NCBI GenBank assembly: GCA_035366835.1
Contig: DAOSIS010000006.1
Location: 70,506 to 134,505, forward strand
From: UBA6109 sp035366835
GTDB taxonomy: Bacteria; Desulfobacterota; Syntrophia; Syntrophales; UBA6109
Length of the DNA: 64,000 nucleotides
Reading direction: 5' to 3'
The notes below the pieces were generated by a model. That model was not told where the DNA came from. It did no database searches and saw nothing but the letters and a program-made list of their open reading frames with translations. The translations under genes and the position numbers were made by a program. Shown one piece after another: positions 61,369 to 64,000 of the stretch. Positions within the stretch are counted from its first letter, which is position 1, and each line of letters begins with the position of its first letter.

Positions 61369-61617
61369 TCAGGAACCGATGCCCGCCTTCCTGAGGACGG
61401 GATCGTCAGCCAGGAGGATGTTGGTGGTTTCCGTTTCGTCGTCGAAGACGAGAACGGCAGCCCCGGTTTCAAGCTTGTCCTTCACCTGCCGGAACTTCAT
61501 CTCCCAGGAAGCCTCGACTGCGCCGTAGTCGGTGCCGCTTCTCGAAATGAACTCCGCGATGACGCCTTCCAGGGCCTCAGGGCTCAGCTTCTCGACGGGA
61601 ATGATATGGACGGCCAT
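61369..61617 (-). CDS. YheU family protein (UPF0270)
   Basis: An 82-aa protein matching the YheU/UPF0270 pattern: IPVEKLSPEALEGVIAEFISRSGTDYG, then KLETGAAVLVFDDETETTNI and ending in a short tail. Family role unknown; most members are about 72-90 aa. It is followed upstream by the cupin gene on the same strand. The small size and lack of partners give few clues. Confidence 0.8.
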   Translation of the reverse strand: MAVHIIPVEKLSPEALEGVIAEFISRSGTDYGAVEASWEMKFRQVKDKLETGAAVLVFDDETETTNILLADDPVLRKAGIGS

Positions 61618-61685
61618 CAGACATCCTCCGGCGCTTCACGGGCGGGGCAACGGACAGGTTCCGGAACAGCCCCCGCGCGGGACGG

Positions 61686-62003
61686 TTATCGATAATGGAT
61701 GGCGAGCCAGACCGTGTCCTGCGTCGCATCGGTCCATTCCACGCGGTGCCCCCGGTGTCTGTCGATGTGAACGCAGTCGCCGGGATTGAGGACGACGACG
61801 TCTTCCCGGCCCTCGAGGCACAAACCGGCGCTTCCCTTCAGAAGCAGCACCCATTCGTCCTGATCCTGATCATACCAGAAGCCCGCCGGTGAACTGTGAC
61901 CGCGGGAGACGATTCTCTCCACACGAAAACCGGGCGTCTCGAGAATCGTCTCGATCCATTCATCCTTGAGATTGTCGGGAATTTCCGCAAACAGGTTCTT
62001 CAT
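61686..62003 (-). CDS. Cupin-domain protein
   Basis: A 105-aa single-domain cupin. GRHSSPAGFWYDQDQDEWVLLLKGSAGL holds the metal-binding set (H, H/D, E), and the second box (PGDCVHIDRHRGHRVEW) has the last His. Metal and substrate unknown. The ATG at 62003 follows AGGTGA at good spacing. The frame stays open upstream for 27 more codons that read as a transposase N-terminus, so the two are now in one frame, but the cupin has its own start signal. Confidence 0.8.
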   Translation of the reverse strand: MKNLFAEIPDNLKDEWIETILETPGFRVERIVSRGHSSPAGFWYDQDQDEWVLLLKGSAGLCLEGREDVVVLNPGDCVHIDRHRGHRVEWTDATQDTVWLAIHYR

Positions 62004-62160
62004 GAAATCACCTGCACCGAGACCTCTATCCGCTTCCCGCAAATGCCCGATGATCCGCTCCCCCGTAAACCGCTTCCGACTCATCTTAACCTCCCCTATC
62101 CTGACCCTCATTATGCCAGAATCTTAACTTAAAAGCTGGACCATGTTTCCAGAGGCGGTC
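62004..62160 (-). mobile_element. Relic of an IS3-type insertion sequence 5' end
   Basis: On the minus strand this holds, in order, an end that looks like an IS3-family terminal repeat (TGACCGCCTCTGGAAACATGG), a promoter-like stretch, a good ribosome site (GGGGAGG), and an ATG followed by MSRKRFTGERIIGHLREAD, the start of IS3-type OrfA transposases. After about 27 codons the similarity stops, at the cupin start. The rest of the element, including orfB and the other end, is absent. It lies in frame with the cupin gene and may supply its promoter. Confidence 0.6.
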
Positions 62161-62223
62161 ACGCGTGAAAGATTGCCCTTGACCTTATGCTTTTTATAGC
62201 ATAATAATCTGGACTATGTTTCC
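62136..62223. repeat. Direct repeat CTGGACYATGTTTCC, two copies
   Basis: CTGGACCATGTTTCC (62136-62150) and CTGGACTATGTTTCC (62209-62223) differ at one base. The first is part of the IS3-type end. The second may be a second, decayed IS end; both are followed, reading on the minus strand, by words like GCATAA and AGGGTC/AGGTC. The space between holds the aldehyde dehydrogenase promoter. Confidence 0.55.
62179..62207 (+). promoter_or_regulatory. Promoter and possible operator of the aldehyde dehydrogenase gene
   Basis: TTGACC (62179-62184), 17 bases, TAATAA (62202-62207). The spacer contains TATGC-tttttata-GCATA (62186-62203), an inverted repeat that could be an operator. It leaves a leader of about 150 bases before the ATG at 62358, which has GGAGGG 12 bases upstream. 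No gene lies in the leader. Confidence 0.55.
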
Positions 62224-62357
62224 CTCAGATGAGGAGGAGAATGCCCCAAGTTTCATTGATGACAGAAAGGGTCGTGAAATACGCATCTTAACATTTTACA
62301 GCGGCGAGGTACCTCATCCGCCACGCCCAAAACAAAGAGGAGGGTAGAGAAATATTT

Positions 62358-63797
62358 ATGAACCAGTATCCAGATTTAAAAATGCTCATTGACGGCAAAT
62401 GGATCAGCAGACCCGGCGAACCGGTGCTCAATCCGGCTGACGAAAGCGAGGTCGCCACTCTGCCTCATTGCACCGAAGCGGATCTCGCGGAGGGAGTCGA
62501 ATCGGCCGAAAAAGGCTTCCGGGTCTGGCGCCGTACACCGCCCGCAAAAAGGGCCGAGGTCATCCTCGACGCGGTTCGTCTGATCCGCGAACGTATCGAG
62601 GAGATCGCGGTCGTGCTGACGATGGAGAATGGCAAGACCCTCAGGGAATCGCGTCTGGAAGTCCTGCGCGCCGTCAGCATCCTCGAATGGGATGCCACGG
62701 AGGGACGCCGCCTCTACGGGCGCATCATCCCGAGCGAGCCGGGGATGCGTCATACCGTGCTCCGTCAGCCGATCGGCGTCGTACTTGCGTTCACTCCCTG
62801 GAATTTCCCTTTTACCTCGCCGGCACGCAAAATCGGAGGCGCTCTCTCGGCCGGCTGCTCGATCATCATCAAGGCATCGAGCGAAACGCCGGGCGGCGCC
62901 ATGAAGATGTGCCAGGCTTTTGCAGATGCCGGTATTCCCCCGGGAGTGATCAATCTCATACTGGGCAAATCGGACTTCATCTCCGATTACCTGATCCCCC
63001 AGCCCGCCGTCAGGCTCGTCACGCTTACTGGATCGACCCCGATAGGCAAACGACTGGCCGCTGTTGCCGCCAATTACATGAAACCGGTGATCATGGAACT
63101 GGGCGGCCATGCGCCGGTCGTCGTCTGCGAAGATGCCGATCCCGGCCGGACGGCCACCATGGCCATCGGAGGCAAATCGCGCAATTCCGGTCAGGTCTGT
63201 GTTTCACCGACCCGATTCTTTGTCCATGAGTCCATCTACAAGAAGTTCAGCCAATCCTTCGCCGAGAAAGCGGCCGCCTTGAAAGTGGGCAATGGCCTCG
63301 ATCCGTCAACCCAAATGGGACCTGTTGCCAACGCGCGACGTATCGCCGCCATGGAAAGGCTCGTCTCCGATGCAAAAAAGAGAGGCGCCAAAGTTCTCTC
63401 AGGCGGCAGTCGCATAGAGGGGCGCGGCTATCATTATCCCCTGACCGTGATCGCGGATGTCCCGGATGATGCCCTCGCCATGCATGAAGAGCCCTTCGGT
63501 CCCCTTGCCCTTCTCAGCCCGTTCCGCCACCTGGATGAGGCCATCGAGAAGGCGAACTCGCTGCCTTACGGCCTTGCCGGTTACGCTTTCACGAACTCGT
63601 CTTCCTACGCTTACCGCCTGTCCGAGGAGATCGATGTCGGCAACCTGTCGATCAATCATTTCGTTGCGTCGATCGCAGAAACTCCCTTCGGCGGCGTCAA
63701 AGAGAGCGGCTACGGCCGTGAAGGAGGCGTCGAGGGCCTCGAATGCTATACAGTGGTCAAGAATGTTTCGCACTTGATGGAGATTCAGAAGCAATAG
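62358..63797 (+). CDS. NAD(P)-dependent aldehyde dehydrogenase (succinate-semialdehyde type)
   Basis: A 479-aa aldehyde dehydrogenase, family length. PWNFP (147-151), catalytic Glu247 in MELGGHAP and catalytic Cys281 in NSGQVCVSPTRF are all present. The end has FGGVKESGYGREGGVEGLECYTVVKNV. The closest types are succinate-semialdehyde, glycolaldehyde and aminobutyraldehyde dehydrogenases; the sequence alone does not decide. Monocistronic, with its own promoter and a terminator about 100 bases on. Confidence 0.93.
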   Translation: MNQYPDLKMLIDGKWISRPGEPVLNPADESEVATLPHCTEADLAEGVESAEKGFRVWRRTPPAKRAEVILDAVRLIRERIEEIAVVLTMENGKTLRESRLEVLRAVSILEWDATEGRRLYGRIIPSEPGMRHTVLRQPIGVVLAFTPWNFPFTSPARKIGGALSAGCSIIIKASSETPGGAMKMCQAFADAGIPPGVINLILGKSDFISDYLIPQPAVRLVTLTGSTPIGKRLAAVAANYMKPVIMELGGHAPVVVCEDADPGRTATMAIGGKSRNSGQVCVSPTRFFVHESIYKKFSQSFAEKAAALKVGNGLDPSTQMGPVANARRIAAMERLVSDAKKRGAKVLSGGSRIEGRGYHYPLTVIADVPDDALAMHEEPFGPLALLSPFRHLDEAIEKANSLPYGLAGYAFTNSSSYAYRLSEEIDVGNLSINHFVASIAETPFGGVKESGYGREGGVEGLECYTVVKNVSHLMEIQKQ

Positions 63798-63898
63798 TGC
63801 TGGTTCAGTAGCCCATAGGAAAGCACCGACTTGTCAAGCGGGAGCACAACATTTCCCATTAACCATCTTCAGTTTCTAGAGAAAATGCGTGGGACTTT

Positions 63899-63934
63899 GG
63901 GGTTAGACTGGCGAAGCCTAACCCCTCTTTCTTT
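63899..63934 (+). terminator. Rho-independent-like terminator after aldehyde dehydrogenase
   Basis: GGGGTTAG-actggcgaagc-CTAACCCC forms an 8-bp stem, followed by TCTTTCTTT. It stands about 100 bases after the stop. The rest of the window (63935-64000) shows no feature. Confidence 0.7.
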
Positions 63935-64000
63935 CCCTCTCTAAGTGCATTCGAATTGTGGGAGAACAGTGGAACGAGATCCCGAAGGTGTGTGGATGAT

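Overview
The window is GC-rich chromosomal DNA of an anaerobic bacterium. The best guess is a deltaproteobacterium (Desulfobacterota), perhaps a relative of Syntrophales. This rests on gene content (2-hydroxyacyl-CoA dehydratase-type protein, CoA-transferase, molybdenum hydroxylase, sigma-54 regulator, PAS-rich kinases, orphan substrate-binding proteins) and is an inference. No rRNA, tRNA or CRISPR was found. Coding density is high, with many ATGA overlaps and clear sigma-70-type promoters.

Region 1 (1-8.7 kb, minus strand) is the most unusual part. Two nearly identical 80-nt leaders match the fluoride (crcB-motif) riboswitch with an overlapping terminator. One leads into two overlapping half-size MutS-like ATPases. 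The other leads directly into a dynamin-like GTPase translationally coupled to enolase, the classic fluoride-inhibited enzyme. The enolase frame carries an amber codon at the conserved active-site Gln. No fluoride exporter is present. A trio of uncharacterised genes, including a zinc-ribbon-like protein and a P-loop ATPase, follows.

Region 2 (8.7-31 kb) is mostly housekeeping: an enoyl-CoA hydratase-like protein, LptF/LptG, two paralogous lipoproteins (one with a caspase-like domain), AhcY, DUF502 and prohibitin-like membrane proteins, a small lipoprotein, an FAH-family hydrolase, an orphan LivK-like protein, an SDR, a cold-shock and an RRM protein, glycogen phosphorylase plus pyruvate kinase, a split D-glutamate cyclase pair, a HAD protein, a hemerythrin and a YchF-like GTPase.

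Region 3 (31-49 kb) holds an iron-type ABC importer, a PAS-kinase/sigma-54 regulator pair followed by a chemoreceptor with a sigma-54-like promoter, a 2-hydroxyacyl-CoA dehydratase-family protein with a collapsed substrate-binding-protein remnant, a three-subunit molybdenum hydroxylase, and an acetyl-CoA hydrolase/CoA-transferase.

Region 4 (49-64 kb) has a four-gene operon (RsbW-like/acyltransferase fusion, HisC-like aminotransferase, MFS permease, GNAT protein), a partner-switch module (RsbW-like kinase, STAS antagonist, Cache-HAMP-PP2C phosphatase) with an NMT1-like binding protein, a stand-alone phage-type CI/Ner divergent switch, a REC-GAF-PAS-GGDEF protein, a YheU-like protein, a cupin with an IS3-type transposase relic upstream, and an aldehyde dehydrogenase. 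A dispersed repeat of about 110-120 bp supplies stop codons to two genes here and the N-terminus of one.
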